64,000 nt of DNA from Halichondria panicea (taxonomy: Eukaryota; Porifera; Demospongiae; Suberitida; Halichondriidae): assembly GCF_963675165.1 (NCBI RefSeq), contig NC_087380.1, positions 1,851,803 to 1,915,802 on the forward strand, in the 5' to 3' direction. Made by a program: the position numbers and the translations under genes. The notes under the pieces are model-generated. The model made no database searches. It saw nothing but the letters and a program-made list of their open reading frames with translations, and was not told where the DNA came from. Below are positions 1 to 11,222 of this stretch, piece after piece; position 1 is the first letter of the stretch; the number at the start of each line of letters is the position of its first letter.

Positions 1-159
1 AACAGAATGACTAACTTGAGCTCTCAAATAACAACTCAAAGACTCTATCCACACAAAATGATGAGCTACATGTATATATAAGAACTTGTAACTAAACATA
101 ATCATTGAAAGGTTGTCCTGAGAGTTACCTAACGAACAACCCCCCCACACATTACACAG

Positions 160-806
160 ATGTATCTTTAATCACTGGAATCTCCGCCACTAACGAGTGT
201 TCACCTGTGAGGTGGAGACTGGACGAGAGGTCTCCCACTGTTCTCAGAGTGACGTACTTCTTCAGGTTGAGTCTGTCCGCTACCGTAGGTCCACGATCAC
301 CTGCATGTGCCGTGGGGAAACATACAGCTAATGAATCTGAGTCAAAAGTATTTTACCAAGTGAGTTAAAGCATGCAGCAACTATCAAATGTATTACTAAG
401 AGTGCTATGGAGAAAAGAGTTGTATGCCTGGTAGATTTGTATGTAGTATTTTATGGCTTTCCAAGACCTCATGAAAATAATGGGATTTTGCCAAGGATCT
501 CATTTCAGAATGAGTAACAAAGCCCCACAATCACAAAAATTACACGTTTACATTGTATGCCCACAACCATACCCACCCTTCTGATGTGCTGAGGTGTCAA
601 ACAGAGGTCTTGTGAGTTCCTCATACTCGACTAGTAGCCGCACCCTTTCCCAGGGGAAGCTCTCTCCCCCGCACAAGCTGGCCACCGGGACCACCAGACA
701 GTGGTGGGTCTGGAATACTTCCTCCACTGTCCTCTGATAAAGCTGGGAGGATTCTGGTAACATTGAGAACACACACGCCTTCATATCTGAGTGTGTGTGT
801 GTGTGT

Positions 807-859
<53 letters not shown>

Positions 860-3800
860 TGTGCGTGTGTGTGGAGAAAGGAGATAATAGGAGCTTTGCT
901 CAAATGAAAGCATTATTATTATTATTATGAGATTTTACCAGAGCCAATCACTTTGAATGCACAGTCACATTGAAGTAGAGATATGTTTCTATGACTGAAT
1001 ATTGCACGGAATCTCACCTGGCACAGATTGCAGTATATCGAGGATCTCCACTGAGAGAGTTGGGAACTCTGTCTCCACCACTATCACAGCCTATAACACA
1101 CACACAAAGCACAAGTGCCCCACAACACAGTTGTATAAATCAGCTTCTATATACCGTAAACGTTGAAATTTTCGACGGGTGTTTAATTTCGTTTTTTTCG
1201 TCCTTGGACTCAATGCACGAAATTAAATATATACGTGGGTGTACGTGTACGTGGTAGCCACACCTACGTTAATATAACGGACGAAAATTTATGCGCACGA
1301 AATTTAAGAATTGTGGGCCTAGTGCAGAAAGTGCAAAATTTTGATGCGTCGAAAATTTCAACGTTTACGGTATTGAAAGTACTCGATCGTTACAAAATAC
1401 TGGCCACTATAGTATAATATGCTCCCACAGTATATCCTTGTATACACATAGCTTGCTACTATAGTCTCCTACGTACCTTCTCCCCTCTGCCCCCCTCTCT
1501 CCTCCACCCACTCAACAGTCTAACCAACTCCAATAGTTTGGGGTGGGTGGTCTGACAGACTAGCGGCAGTTCCAACAGTTCCCTCTTGACTGCCCCAGCA
1601 CCATCACGCAACACGTGCTGGTACTTGTCACACAGAGACGTCACCTTGGCTGCAGAGGAGGGGTGATGATGGAATGATCACTGTAGCTCATAATGTACTA
1701 GAAATATATTGGAGCAGGTTTTAAGGCTCTGAAAACGTTATGCGTATACATTTGAGCAATTAACTTAATTATTTCCTCGATTAAATGGAGATTGTACAGG
1801 CCTCGAATTTAAAAAGTATATGCGATATGACTGCCACTAGCATAAATAGCAGTAGTTATCAAGCATTGATTTCTAGCATTAGATTGCCATGATGTGCCTC
1901 ACCTAGGGCCACTCCCAGACTGCAATGGACGAGTGCATTGTACACCGAGGCCGTGAGGTAGAGGGTGGCAGTCAGCTGACAGGAACGCACGTAGTAGTCT
2001 GAACACATGGAGGAAGACATAATTACACGTGCATGTGATGGGAATACAGAAATAGCAAAAATTGTGCAACTACCACAGCTTTAATATTGCCCAAGCATAC
2101 ATTGTATATACATGTACGTACAATAGCTCAGTGGGGTAGACGGCTGGTGGGTAAATTTATCCTGTATACCTGTCTTAGAGGGGTTGGTGTTGTCCTGAAG
2201 AGCTTTCTGTTGCTGCTTGAGTAGGAACTTGAGGGAGTCTAGAGACCCCCCACTGGTGGGCACTCGAAGACCCCCTCTGGTGAGCTCCCCTCGGAGGTCA
2301 CGCATCAATCCATCCAGCTTTGTCACAGTGGAGAGGTAAGACCCTGTATTCAAGAGCAATACACAATGTACTATGACTTCTGTGGATGTACGCAAGTACC
2401 TATCAATTACTTTTGACCAACTATAATTACATTCATTTCATTGAGTAATTACACAGACAAATCACTAGCAGTTGCAATCGAGCACTTTTAATACTTGCAC
2501 GGCCAAATATATGAGCTCTGGTAGTCAGTATATATATACTGTACCTGACAGACAGACGTCCAGGAATGCTGATGTGGCAGTTCTCTCGATGAGCTCCAGT
2601 TCCATCAGAGAGTCATCACCCAGCTCCTCCACAACTAGTGGCAACAGACAGACAATACAGTGATACAATCAGGACAAATAACAAGTGGGACAGTACGTAC
2701 ACATGTGGAGTGAAAGTGCAAAAAAACAAAATATCGTCTCCTCAAGACAATAAGTTTTGTGAGCTTGTAAGTCACACTTTACACACTAGTATTTGCTAGC
2801 TAACACAAAACACATACTTGTACTTGTTACAGAAGGTGGTACTAATAATAGCATGTAGAATCGTAACTAAGGGTACCAGTGGATCATGATGTAGCTGTGC
2901 AGATTATATGTAATTATTCTCACTTTTCTTTCTATGTGGAGCACCCTCTGTCTCTTCGTTCAGTGACCTTTTGACCCCAGTGGACATGGTCATTTTGGAG
3001 CGTAGCATTAAGAATGCTTCCAATCCATCACACTTGTCCATCACTGAGGGGACGCTCTTTCGGGAGATCCCATTGGACGTTGATCTGGTGACATCATCGG
3101 ACATTCTTCTAGAAACAGTATTGGCTGGTGGGTTGTTGCTGCGAGTGATCTGATTGGACGGTTCCCTCATACGAGTGGAGGCTGACTGTAGCAGCAAGTT
3201 CCAAGCTGCGTCCTTTGGATGGACACTTGCCAATGGTTGAGACAATCGGGTTTCCTCAATAACACGAGAATCCATCGATTGACCTATGGAAGACAAAAAT
3301 AACAGAATTAAAATATTAATTATACCGTGCTACTAGAATTTTTGCGAGCATCAAACATATGCGAGGATTGATCAATTCGCAACATTAAAATTACTTAGTA
3401 CTGGTAAATAAATACAATCCTTGCCATAATGCAATAGTTAGATCGCAAAGGGTCTATTTTTCTGCTGATTTGGCTCTTTTTCATCTGTAAAATATTCTAG
3501 TAATACGGTAATTGTTCTGAATCTCTCACGCACTCTCAAGCACATCCAAGTTCCTCCAACTGCTGTCTTGTGCAGTCGATAGACTTAACGGTATCTCAAT
3601 AGCAACTTCTTCATTGAGTACGTGTTTCGAGAACTCCTCTCTCCCTTGAGGGCGTGTGTGAGGTGTGAGGGTGTGTGGGGAGTGTGAAGAGTGGGGATGT
3701 CGGGAAACGAGACTCTTCTCTGCCAGCTCCATCAGATGGTAGGACTGGAAGAGAGGGTCCCAGTCCAACTCAAGCTCACTACTGCATCAAGATGAATTAT

Positions 3801-6800
3801 ACGTATAGAAGAATCAATACTACTTTTCAGAGCAGTTACTAGAAGACTCCCAGACTAAGGACAAGTCAGACTAAAAATGTACAAGCTTGCAATTGTGTTG
3901 AAATCTTTACAAGTGATAAGCCATTCAATTCAAAGCTAGGTATTATTATTAGTTGTGTTGCTAGGAAGTTAGTTAGAGAGCTCTGCAATCATATGTACGT
4001 TCAGTGTTAGTGCTAGTGACTCACTCTCCACTCATCTTGACCTCTGTGACCTCCAGCAGCGAGATGAGCTCTGACACTGCACTGACCTCTAACCCACGCT
4101 CCACTACACCACCACCTGTGTCTGGGCCTGCAGTGAGCACAATCATAGTACACATTGACACATAATACTTGCACCTGGGACTGGTAATGGTTGGAACACA
4201 TCTAGTCTCAGAGGCTGATGATAGTACACATAATACCAGGAGTACATTAAGAATTAAAATAAGGATCTTAATGTACTCCTGATAATACTTATAGCTGGGA
4301 CTGGGAACACATCTAGTCTTAGAGGCTGAGCAATTAATTCAATCATATACATTACATTTTATTAACCGGTTACTGACTAAAGTATAAATGTTGTAATGGT
4401 TGCATGGAACACATCTAGAGGCTGAGTAATCAAGGTAGCTACATTACAGTTACTGATGGAAGTATAACTTAAATTACATGTACCACATAATGCTCAGATT
4501 GTTGTTAGTGGCTGAACTCACAGGATATTCTGTGAGCCAGAATGGTGTCAAACACAGTCTCCCTCTCCCACACTTCCCTCCTCAGCCTCAGCTCAGTACC
4601 CGGGCTCAGGAACACACTGCATCATGCATCAACACAGGGGGGGGGTAAAGGGGTGGGAGGGAAACCGCAATGAAAAAAACACACATGTAGTGGGAACAAA
4701 ACCATTCTTCTCCTAAAGTGTGTACTGATTTGGGTGTACAAAGGTCTAAAAGACTCACGATACTTTTATGTGGGTATAATTATTGTACCACACACGAAAA
4801 TTAGTAGAATTTTCATACTCACATTTCTCTGTCTGGAGAGGTGGGCATGGGTTCAAGACGTGCCAGCTGCTTGTTGATGAGTGGTGAGAGGGTGTGTGGT
4901 CTGTGGGGGAGGAGGGGGGACTCCAGGAGGGCGTGGCCAATACCAGAGTCATCAGAATCAATGCTCACATCTGACAGTGAACAAGAGGGTTAGTTTGGAC
5001 CATTTAAAACTAATACGTAGCTACGTACAATAATAATAATGTGCCTGAATCAGAGAGATTAGAGAGATTACACAAAACTTCATACTCCAAGCTAGGTGGA
5101 CACATGTGCTCATGCCAGCTAACGAGCCCTCACCTTGGTTGTTGAATGTGGGGAAGTCCAGTACTTTACTCCTGGTCTCAGTCACAGGGCTGAGGTCAGG
5201 AACAACCTCACTGGGCAGTTTAGTGAGGGACTTCTTAGACATCTCCTCCATGAGCAGCAGTAAGTCTGTGGACGGAAGTATGAGCACACAGCTAGTCATA
5301 TACACAGTGAGTGTGGCTATGCAGCAACACAGTGAAGTTTATAAATACAGAAATGCAATCTTACTTTTAAATATAAAAATAACAAAATAATTTCCATTGT
5401 GTGCATATGGCTTCAATACAATACCTTTAGAGTCATCTTTCATCTCTTCATTGTCGACAAGCTCCTCCATGAGTGGCAGCTCTACCTCGTTAGCCTGTAA
5501 CAAGAGGGGCTCCCCCTCGTTAGGCAGGGGCAGTGCAAACAGAGGGTCAAGGTCCGTGGTGTCCACACTCTCTGGCAGGGACTCGGGGGAGAACCTCTCT
5601 CTAATGGACGAGAGGGATACTACCACTAGAGGGTCATCAGGTTCAGAGTGCACCGGAGGGTCACCAGGTTCAGAGTGCACTGAAAGGTCATCAGGTTCAA
5701 AGTGGTCTAGTGATAAGTCAGACCTAATAGTAGAGAAATATAATAGTAGTGATACCTTAATAATATTACAGTGGGTAATTTTCGTTGGTGCAAATTTTCG
5801 TATAAACTAACAAGTGTTCTAAATACTCGTACAGCTCAAACATACAACCTATTGCGCATGAATATTTTCGGATGATGCTATACAACGTACACCATATGAA
5901 AACAACCTGCTATACGGGGTTTGTTTATAACTGTACACATTCAGTATAAATATAAACACGAGGTCGAGAACTAAGTGCTCTGTGTACAACACAACAGCCC
6001 TCACCTGGTGAGCCTCTCATAACAGTAGGCCTGACCCTGCTGATCAAGGAATGGGTCTTGTAAGAGCTTGGGCTTGAGTCTTCTGGCTAGATCCTCCACT
6101 CCTGGTAGCAGTGAGAGGAGTGTGTCAGTCGTGTTGGGGGACTCTGGACACTCAATCAGACACACACCTATAGAGTCTATGGGGGGGTGGTGGTTTAATG
6201 GTGAGCTGTGTCTCTCAGGTATGTACATTAGGCTGTATCTAGTAGAAGTGTGTGGATGGAGCAAAAATGTTTGCATGCTACAAAACTGTAGTGGAAACCA
6301 GTACAGTGTATTATCAAGGGCTTATGGGTATAGTGCAGACTACTACAGGGGAGGGGCAGTAAGTGATGTGCTCACTGGTGACTAAGTCTCTTCCCCTGTA
6401 CAGGGTATTGTGATTGTGTACAATTGCTTTTATATCAACAGTCTATAAATTTCCATTTTCAATTGCTAGTACACCACATTCAAGCAGTTTAAGTGTCCAC
6501 CCAACCCCACCCCCTCATATACCTTGAGGCAGTATGAGGTCCCAGTTGCCGAGGGTCTCCACTGGATAGTCCTTCCCCGTCCCCAGCTCACCCATGGCCC
6601 TGGCTATGTCTTGAGAGAACAGGTCCACCTCAGAGCCAACATCATCAAAATCACTACAAGGAGGAGAGTAGGTTCCAACATACCACCTGACATGTACTAC
6701 TAAAACACCTCTACTCCATGATACGCTAACAAAGAGTGACTCAAACTATTTTTTGCAATGGCTTGAAAAGACTGATTGTAATTGTACACTGGTAACTCTA

Positions 6801-7470
6801 CTTCAACTTAATGAGTCTTAGCATCATTCCAAACCCTGCAATTAATGGCTACTGTTTTGTTTTTGAAACTGTTAGCCTACAAAATCAGTTACTATAATTA
6901 TACCTTGATGTATTGAACATCTCCAGCTCCCCCCCTCCATTACAGTGGTGAGAGTAGCAGTTGACGAGGATGGCCATCTCCTTACCCATGGTCTCAGTGG
7001 AGCACGAGATGACCACATCCACTGGCGGCTCTGCATAGGAAGCAAGCAACCAATCGATGGATACACAAAGACCACCTGTATTTGCAAACCAAAATTATTA
7101 TTATATTGAAAATGAGTACATTGCATTCATATTCATCACTAAGTAAATAAAAGCACATTGGTATTTTCACAACAACAGACGCTTCTAATCTCATTTTCGG
7201 ACTACGACAAGACCACCCCATCTCTCACGATTATTTTTCCATGGTTGCCATAGCAATGACGAGGCCGGCAGCTGTCCCTGATGAATGTACGAGTCCACTA
7301 TCTCCATGTGACGAGGTGTGGTGATCAGCATCCCCTCCAGTTGGCACCGGCGATCACCCACTGCCTAAAAAATTAAGCAAGGAACTTGAAAATATAACTG
7401 CAACCTCCCATGCCCAAAGCATGCAGCCATTCACCTTGGAGAGATAGTCTAAGGCCAGGTATCTAGGCAT
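160..7470 (-). CDS. Multi-exon gene, tentative SHOC1/ZIP2-like meiotic crossover protein (partial at 3' side)
   Basis: I joined at least 19 minus-strand exons. The first ones are 7435-7470 (start MPRYLALDYLSK), 7229-7364, 6904-7030, 6523-6653, 6005-6176, 5425-5723, 5134-5265, 4823-4970, 4522-4616 and 4025-4127, and their phases agree exactly. Later exons lie near 3530-3781, 2925-3283, 2560-2640, 2170-2345, 1905-1990, 1478-1658, 1015-1085, 575-790 and 190-310. The middle is acidic and rich in DPLF-like segments. Near 3000-3050 is a 'LEAFLMLRSK' block, followed by helical exons. A C-terminal part has alternating beta/alpha character ('VIVVETEF', 'CLVVPVAS', 'LLVEYEEL'), like a degenerate XPF-type nuclease fold. 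SHOC1/Zip2 has that architecture, so I propose it with low certainty; the gene itself is well supported. The 3530-side donor of exon 11 is uncertain: an upstream GTGCGT site keeps the frame. The gene may continue left of the window. Confidence 0.55.
791..872. repeat. (GT)n microsatellite in an intron of the SHOC1-like gene
   Basis: About 80 bases of almost pure GT dinucleotide lie immediately upstream, in transcript sense, of the exon at about 575-790. The run may act as the pyrimidine/CA tract before that exon. Histidine/threonine-rich reading frames across it are artefacts. Confidence 0.95.
1154..1370. mobile_element. MITE with perfect 24-bp terminal inverted repeats
   Basis: The element starts CCGTAAACGTTGAAATTTTC and ends with its exact reverse complement over 24 bases. 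TA lies directly outside both ends (1152-1153 and 1371-1372), as in Tc1/mariner-type insertions. It has no coding capacity. It sits in an intron of the SHOC1-like gene. Confidence 0.9.
3325..3508. mobile_element. MITE, family with CCGT..ACTAGAAT ends
   Basis: The imperfect inverted repeat ends are CCGTGCTACTAGAATTTTT and the complement of AAATATTCTAGTAATACGG, flanked by TA. The interior shares 'GCGA..TTGATCAATTCGCAA', 'ACTGGTAAATA' and 'GATCGCAAAGGGTC' with the elements at 19661-19867 and 28020-28190, so this is a dispersed family. It is intronic here. Confidence 0.85.
4229..4276. repeat. Short perfect hairpin
   Basis: CAGGAGTACATTAAGA is followed after a short A/T-rich loop by its reverse complement TCTTAATGTACTCCTG. 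The hairpin lies among three imperfect direct repeats of 'GGAACACATCTAG..GAGGCTGA' at about 4190-4430. It is intronic, with no assigned function. Confidence 0.7.
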
Positions 7471-7968
7471 GGTGGACTTGCTAGGCTCCAGATATCACCT
7501 TCAGTTGTCTCTGTGGCTTGTGCATATATACACATTCATACAGGGCAGAGCCAAAGCTAGCTAGCGCTCTAGCAAGACCAAGATAGCCAAAAGACATCTC
7601 TTCTCTGGTCCACCTGCATGATGCACATGGCTGAGTTCTGGGAGTCCCCTTGCTCGACATAGAGGGGAGGGGCTCCTTTCCCACTACACCCACACAATTA
7701 CAACAACTAAGCTAGCTAGCTATTAGCATCTCTGCTATTAGTAACTGGCTTGTGCATATCTTTGGCTTGTGCTACCTTCTGTGCTGATGTTTTGACATAC
7801 TCAGTAAACATGAAAACATCTGCCATCAGGAAAACTAACATGGTAGAATAACAGAAATGATAAACTAAGCTAGCCTGTTCATAAACACACAACTGCATGG
7901 GCACATGAGCCAATAAATATGAGAGATTTCTTGCTACTAACTAGCTATGTATTGTCTCAAGACATATC
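7471..7968. other. Spacer between the SHOC1-like gene and the acidic membrane protein gene
   Basis: These 498 bases contain no supportable exon. They lie upstream of the SHOC1-like start codon and downstream of the neighbouring gene's stop, both on the minus strand, so they should hold the SHOC1-like promoter. I recognise no clear motif. Confidence 0.5.
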
Positions 7969-9366
7969 TTACTTGCTACTATCTTCTGATTTATTGTCTT
8001 TTGTTACTTCGCTTGCAACTTCCTCTACTTGAGCTTTCTCTTCTTTCTTTTCCACTTCTCCAGTCGTCTCAGTTGATTTCTCGCTTTCTTTATCACCACC
8101 AGTTGGCTCCTCTGGTTTCTTTACCTCGTCTCCACTAGAATCTTTGGGCACCTCCGAAGTCTTGTCTTCAGCTTTAGTCTCCTCTTTTGGGGTATCTTTG
8201 TCAGCTTGTTCAGTGCTCTCTGGTTGCGGCTCCTTTGCCTTGTCTGAATCACAGCTCTCGGTTGAGGCATCTTTGTCAGTTTGTTCAGTGCTCTCTGGTT
8301 GCGGCTCCTTTGTCTTGTCTGACTCACAGCTCTCGGTTGGGGCATCTTTGTCAGTTTTTTCAGTGCTCTCTGGTTGCAGCTCCTTTGTCTTGTCTGACTC
8401 ACAGCTCTCGGTTGGGGCATCTTTTTTCTCGTCAGTTTCTGATTTCTCCTCTAGAGGTTTGCTGGGCTCTTCTTTTGGCTGCTCGGCATTTGCATCCACG
8501 GCCACTGCTTGATCGTCTGTCTTCTTTTCGGCATCTGGTTCTGCTTGTTCAGCATCACTCTTGGTAGCTGGTTGATCTTCCCCTTTTGGATCATCGGTTT
8601 GATCTTCAGTTTTCACTTCTAGTGGTTTGTCAGCTTTCTTTTCTACTTGATCTTCGGTTTTTGTCTCCCCACTATCAACTTTGGCTTCACTTTGAGTCTC
8701 GACCTCATTTTGATTTGTAGCCTTGGCTTCTCCACTCTGGTCTCCAGCAGCTTGGCCCTCAGCTGTCTCGGTCTTCTTGTTCTCAACTTGCTCAGACATC
8801 TCTACCTGCACTTTAGAACTATCCTGATCAATGTTTGCTTGTGTGCTTTCTTTATATTGTTGATCAAACTCTCCTCCCACAACTTTCAGTTCCATTTCCT
8901 CTGTTTGCTTAACTGTTTTGCGTATGGTGACTTTACGCCAAGTAGCAGGTGGTGGGGGGCTGCTCTCTGAATCACTCATGGTTTTCGAGGAGCCTTCTTT
9001 CTCAACTTCATCAAACATCAACTGCGCCCTCTGCCTGCATGTGTAAGAAAAATTAATGCACAAGCTTTTTATTAGATGCATACAAGAATCACTAGAAACC
9101 TACCTTTTGCTCGGTGTTGTGCGAGTATATAACAGCTTCAATAAGAGGATAACAACAATTATTCCAATGATAATGATTGGTAAGCTAACAGCAAGTATGC
9201 CACCAAGAACTCCACCAATCAGGACACTCAAAGAATTATCTGCTGTTGACATCGGTAGTGATGTAGTAGTTTCTGGACCAAGTGTTGTACCATCACCACT
9301 ACCGGTAGTAGCAATTACTCTAATAGAAGACATCATTACAACGGCTAACAAACTAATCGAAAGCAT
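7969..9366 (-). CDS. Type I membrane protein with long acidic repetitive cytoplasmic tail
   Basis: Two exons (9104-9366 and 7969-9034) join in phase to give 442 residues. Residues 1-19 form a signal peptide (MLSISLLAVVMMSSIRVIA). A short Thr/Ser-rich ectodomain follows to about residue 45, then a long hydrophobic segment at about 48-80 ending in LLKLLYTR. The remaining 360 residues are mostly Glu, Lys, Asp, Ser and Thr and look disordered. Near 8190-8420 a 22-residue unit ('DAPTESCESDKTKEPQPEST' type) occurs three times, each with one Cys. I know no named family for it. A start-proximal homologue, the mucin-like frame, lies at 9742-10236. The orientation inferred is extracellular N-terminus and cytosolic acidic tail. 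Function unknown. Confidence 0.8.
8190..8420 (-). repeat. 66-bp coding minisatellite (22-aa unit, about three copies)
   Basis: Three near-identical 66-bp units encode the Glu/Lys/Asp-rich repeat of the membrane protein tail. The multiple-of-three length keeps the frame. The plus-strand frames across it are mirror artefacts. Confidence 0.85.
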
Positions 9367-9810
9367 CTCTCTTTACAATAGTCAAACGCTTGATCAACAA
9401 ATTCTCTATAGGCAAGCTAGAGGATTAGTATAATTATATAACATTCACCATCTGTAGAAATATGTTATTGTTGTTTGTATAAACACTCATAGTTTTTGTT
9501 CACTGAAACGTATAAGAATGCACCTGCATATAATCTATATGTATTGTAAATATAATATACTACCTCCTCCTCTTCCATATAGAGATACTGAGGTTCTTGC
9601 AGAGTCGTGTCCATTGGCAGAGCTTACCCCACAAGGAACCACTGCTGCTGCTGCTGCATGCATTTTGCACATGCACATAAATATACCTTGCAAAAGAGGG
9701 GTGGGGCTACAACAAAGAGTTACTCTCCCACGCATTTTTAGCTAATCATAACAGAGCCATGTCACAGAGAAGCACATGCAGCATCCAGGAGAGAGGACCA
9801 AGGTTGTTGA
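9300..9810. repeat. Left copy of a tandem segmental duplication (divergent promoter unit)
   Basis: This block aligns with 10210-10660. Shared pieces include 'CTCTTTACAATA', 'CAACAAATTCTCT', 'ACAAACACTCATAGTT', 'GTGTCCATTGGCAGAGCTT' versus 'CATGTCCATTGGCA', 'GGGGTGGGGCTA', 'CTCCCACGCATTTTT' and 'GAGCCATGTCACAGAGAAGC'. In this copy the leftward gene (7969-9366) is intact and the rightward gene is cut short after a few codons. Confidence 0.8.
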
Positions 9811-9812
9811 TG
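9759..9812 (+). pseudogene. Truncated 5' copy of the 109-aa gene
   Basis: ATGTCACAGAGAAGCACA matches the first codons of the gene at 10608, including the preceding 'GCGGAGCC'-like context. It then diverges after 'CAGCATCC' and 'GAGAGGACCAAGG' and runs into the 42-bp repeat array. No downstream exons follow, so it is a dead 5' fragment. Confidence 0.75.
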
Positions 9813-9824
9813 AGTTAGTAGCTC

Positions 9825-10128
9825 CTGTTGTTACTGCTGGAGTTGCCGTTGGTGAGTTAGTAGCTACTGTTGTTACTGCTGGAGTTATTGTTGGTGAGTT
9901 AGTAGCTACTGTTGTTACTGCTGGAGTTATTGTTGGTGAGTTAGTAGCTACTGTTGTTACTGCTGGAGTTATTGTTGGTGAGTTAGTAGCTACTGTTGTT
10001 ACTGCTGGAGTTATTGTTGGTGAGTTAGTAGCTACTGTTGTTACTGCTGGAGTTATTGTTGGTGAGTTAGTAGCTACTGTTGTTACTGCTGGAGTTGTTG
10101 TTGGTGAGTTAGTAGCTCTTGTTGTCAC
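9825..10128. repeat. 42-bp minisatellite, about seven copies
   Basis: Each unit is 'GAGTTAGTAGCTACTGTTGT' plus 'TACTGCTGGAGTTATTGTTG' plus GT, 42 bases. The central copies are identical and the outer ones diverged. It is in frame with the mucin-like minus-strand frame. Confidence 0.95.
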
Positions 10129-10236
10129 TGTTGTAAAGTTACTTGGCATCATTGTACTAGTACTTATAGCCACAACTTCTGTTGTTACTGTTGGAGTTAT
10201 TGCTGGTGAAGTAGCTAAAACTCTAGAAACCATCAT

Positions 10237-10607
10237 TACAACATCTAAAAAAGTAATCTCTTTACAATAAGCGAAGGATTGAACAACGAATTCTCTAACT
10301 ATTGATGGAAGGGATTAGCATATAGTATTCAACATCTGTAGAGCATGTTACTGTTATTTTTGTTTCTTTATACAAACACTCATAGTTCATAGCAGTTCAT
10401 ATAATAGTTTCTGTCCACCCAAACATAGAAACATGTACTGTTAAGTATTACCTCTATAGAGTTACTGAGATTCTTGCATAGTCATGTCCATTGGCATTGG
10501 CAGAGCTTCATCTACCAGCACATGCGCATAGAATTAGCAAAAGGGGGGTGGGGCTAGAATAACAATTCGTCCTCCCACGCATTTTTTAGCAACATTTTAG
10601 CGGAGCC
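10237..10607. promoter_or_regulatory. Right copy of the duplicated divergent promoter
   Basis: This stretch lies between the mucin-like frame (minus) and the 109-aa gene (plus) and matches 9367-9758. It should hold the promoter of the 109-aa gene and formerly of the mucin-like gene. A conserved 'GGGGTGGGGCTA' plus 'CTCCCACGCATTTTT' block sits 40-70 bases upstream of the start codon in both copies. Confidence 0.5.
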
Positions 10608-11042
10608 ATGTCACAGAGAAGCACAGCATCCAACAAAGGTAAGGGGGCCGAGCAGAGAGGACTAAGGTTCTCCAATTACCACCCCTTGCTCCCAAAGAGG
10701 TATGTACCACCATGGCAACTGGACATGAAAAATAGAGCTGTGATTATTCAGGTAAAGGTACAATTTTTGCAGCTTCATAATTATTGTATATACTATCACA
10801 GAATGGCAAGATTTATGGGAGTGGGGAGAACTGGAAAGGACATGTCAGTTACTTTCTGCAAGGAAGAGGTCAGTAACTAAGTCTGTTGTATAGGTACTAA
10901 GTTATATAATTACTTTACTGCAGAACGTCTGAGTGCCACATCCCATCAACCCTATAGAAGAATGCTGGACTACACTCGCACACTCCAACCAAATGAATCT
11001 CATTTATCACGCTTCAACAGCGAACTCATAAAAATAGAATAG
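10608..11042 (+). CDS. Small three-exon gene, 109-aa protein of unknown function
   Basis: Exons 10608-10751, 10802-10868 and 10924-11042 have GT-AG borders and consistent phases (48 codons, then 22 codons plus one base, then the rest to TAG). The protein is basic. It begins MSQRSTASNKGKG, has a central 'NYHPLLPKRYVPPWQLD' and 'GKIYGSGENWKGHVSYFLQG', and ends FNSELIKIE. There is no signal peptide, membrane segment or zinc motif. The aromatic, Tyr/Pro/Trp-rich short-protein style resembles small axonemal microtubule proteins, but I cannot name a family. The start codon lies in the duplicated promoter block. It converges with the PTB adaptor gene, whose stop is 180 bases away. Confidence 0.75.
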
Positions 11043-11222
11043 ATACGATAAATATGAAACATTGTACATAATTCTACAAATTCTAAATATGAAAGACAGA
11101 CTACATGATGTATATATAAATTCTACATTACAATAATGTGCTAACAATGCTAAAAACGTGCAATATAAATGCGTATAAAAACAATACTTTAAGGTACTTG
11201 ACACCTATTAACGATATACTAC

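Larger units (their letters stand above)
9742..10236 (-). pseudogene. Mucin-like Ser/Thr/Pro repeat frame, probable damaged paralogue of the 7969-9366 gene
   Basis: A minus-strand open frame encodes about seven tandem 14-residue units of the type ATNSPTITPAVTTV, an O-glycosylation-rich mucin pattern. The upstream sequence (10237-10275) aligns with the signal-peptide region of the neighbouring gene, but the equivalent start codon is lost; only an internal MMVSRV remains. The C-terminus runs into the reverse complement of the 109-aa gene fragment and stops, with no transmembrane exon. It may instead be an unusual live gene with another start, or the non-coding scar of a duplication. The strong bias of the repeat toward Thr/Ser/Pro favours a coding origin. 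Confidence 0.5.

Noticed and set aside
548..913. 121-residue frame including a poly-His/Thr tract
   Set aside because: The His/Thr part is the GT microsatellite; only the 575-790 portion is a real exon of the SHOC1-like gene.
9776..10270. 164-residue plus-strand frame of VVTAGVIVGELVAT repeats
   Set aside because: It arises from the 42-bp minisatellite read on the other strand; the minus frame gives a sensible mucin-like composition and aligns upstream with a known signal-peptide exon.
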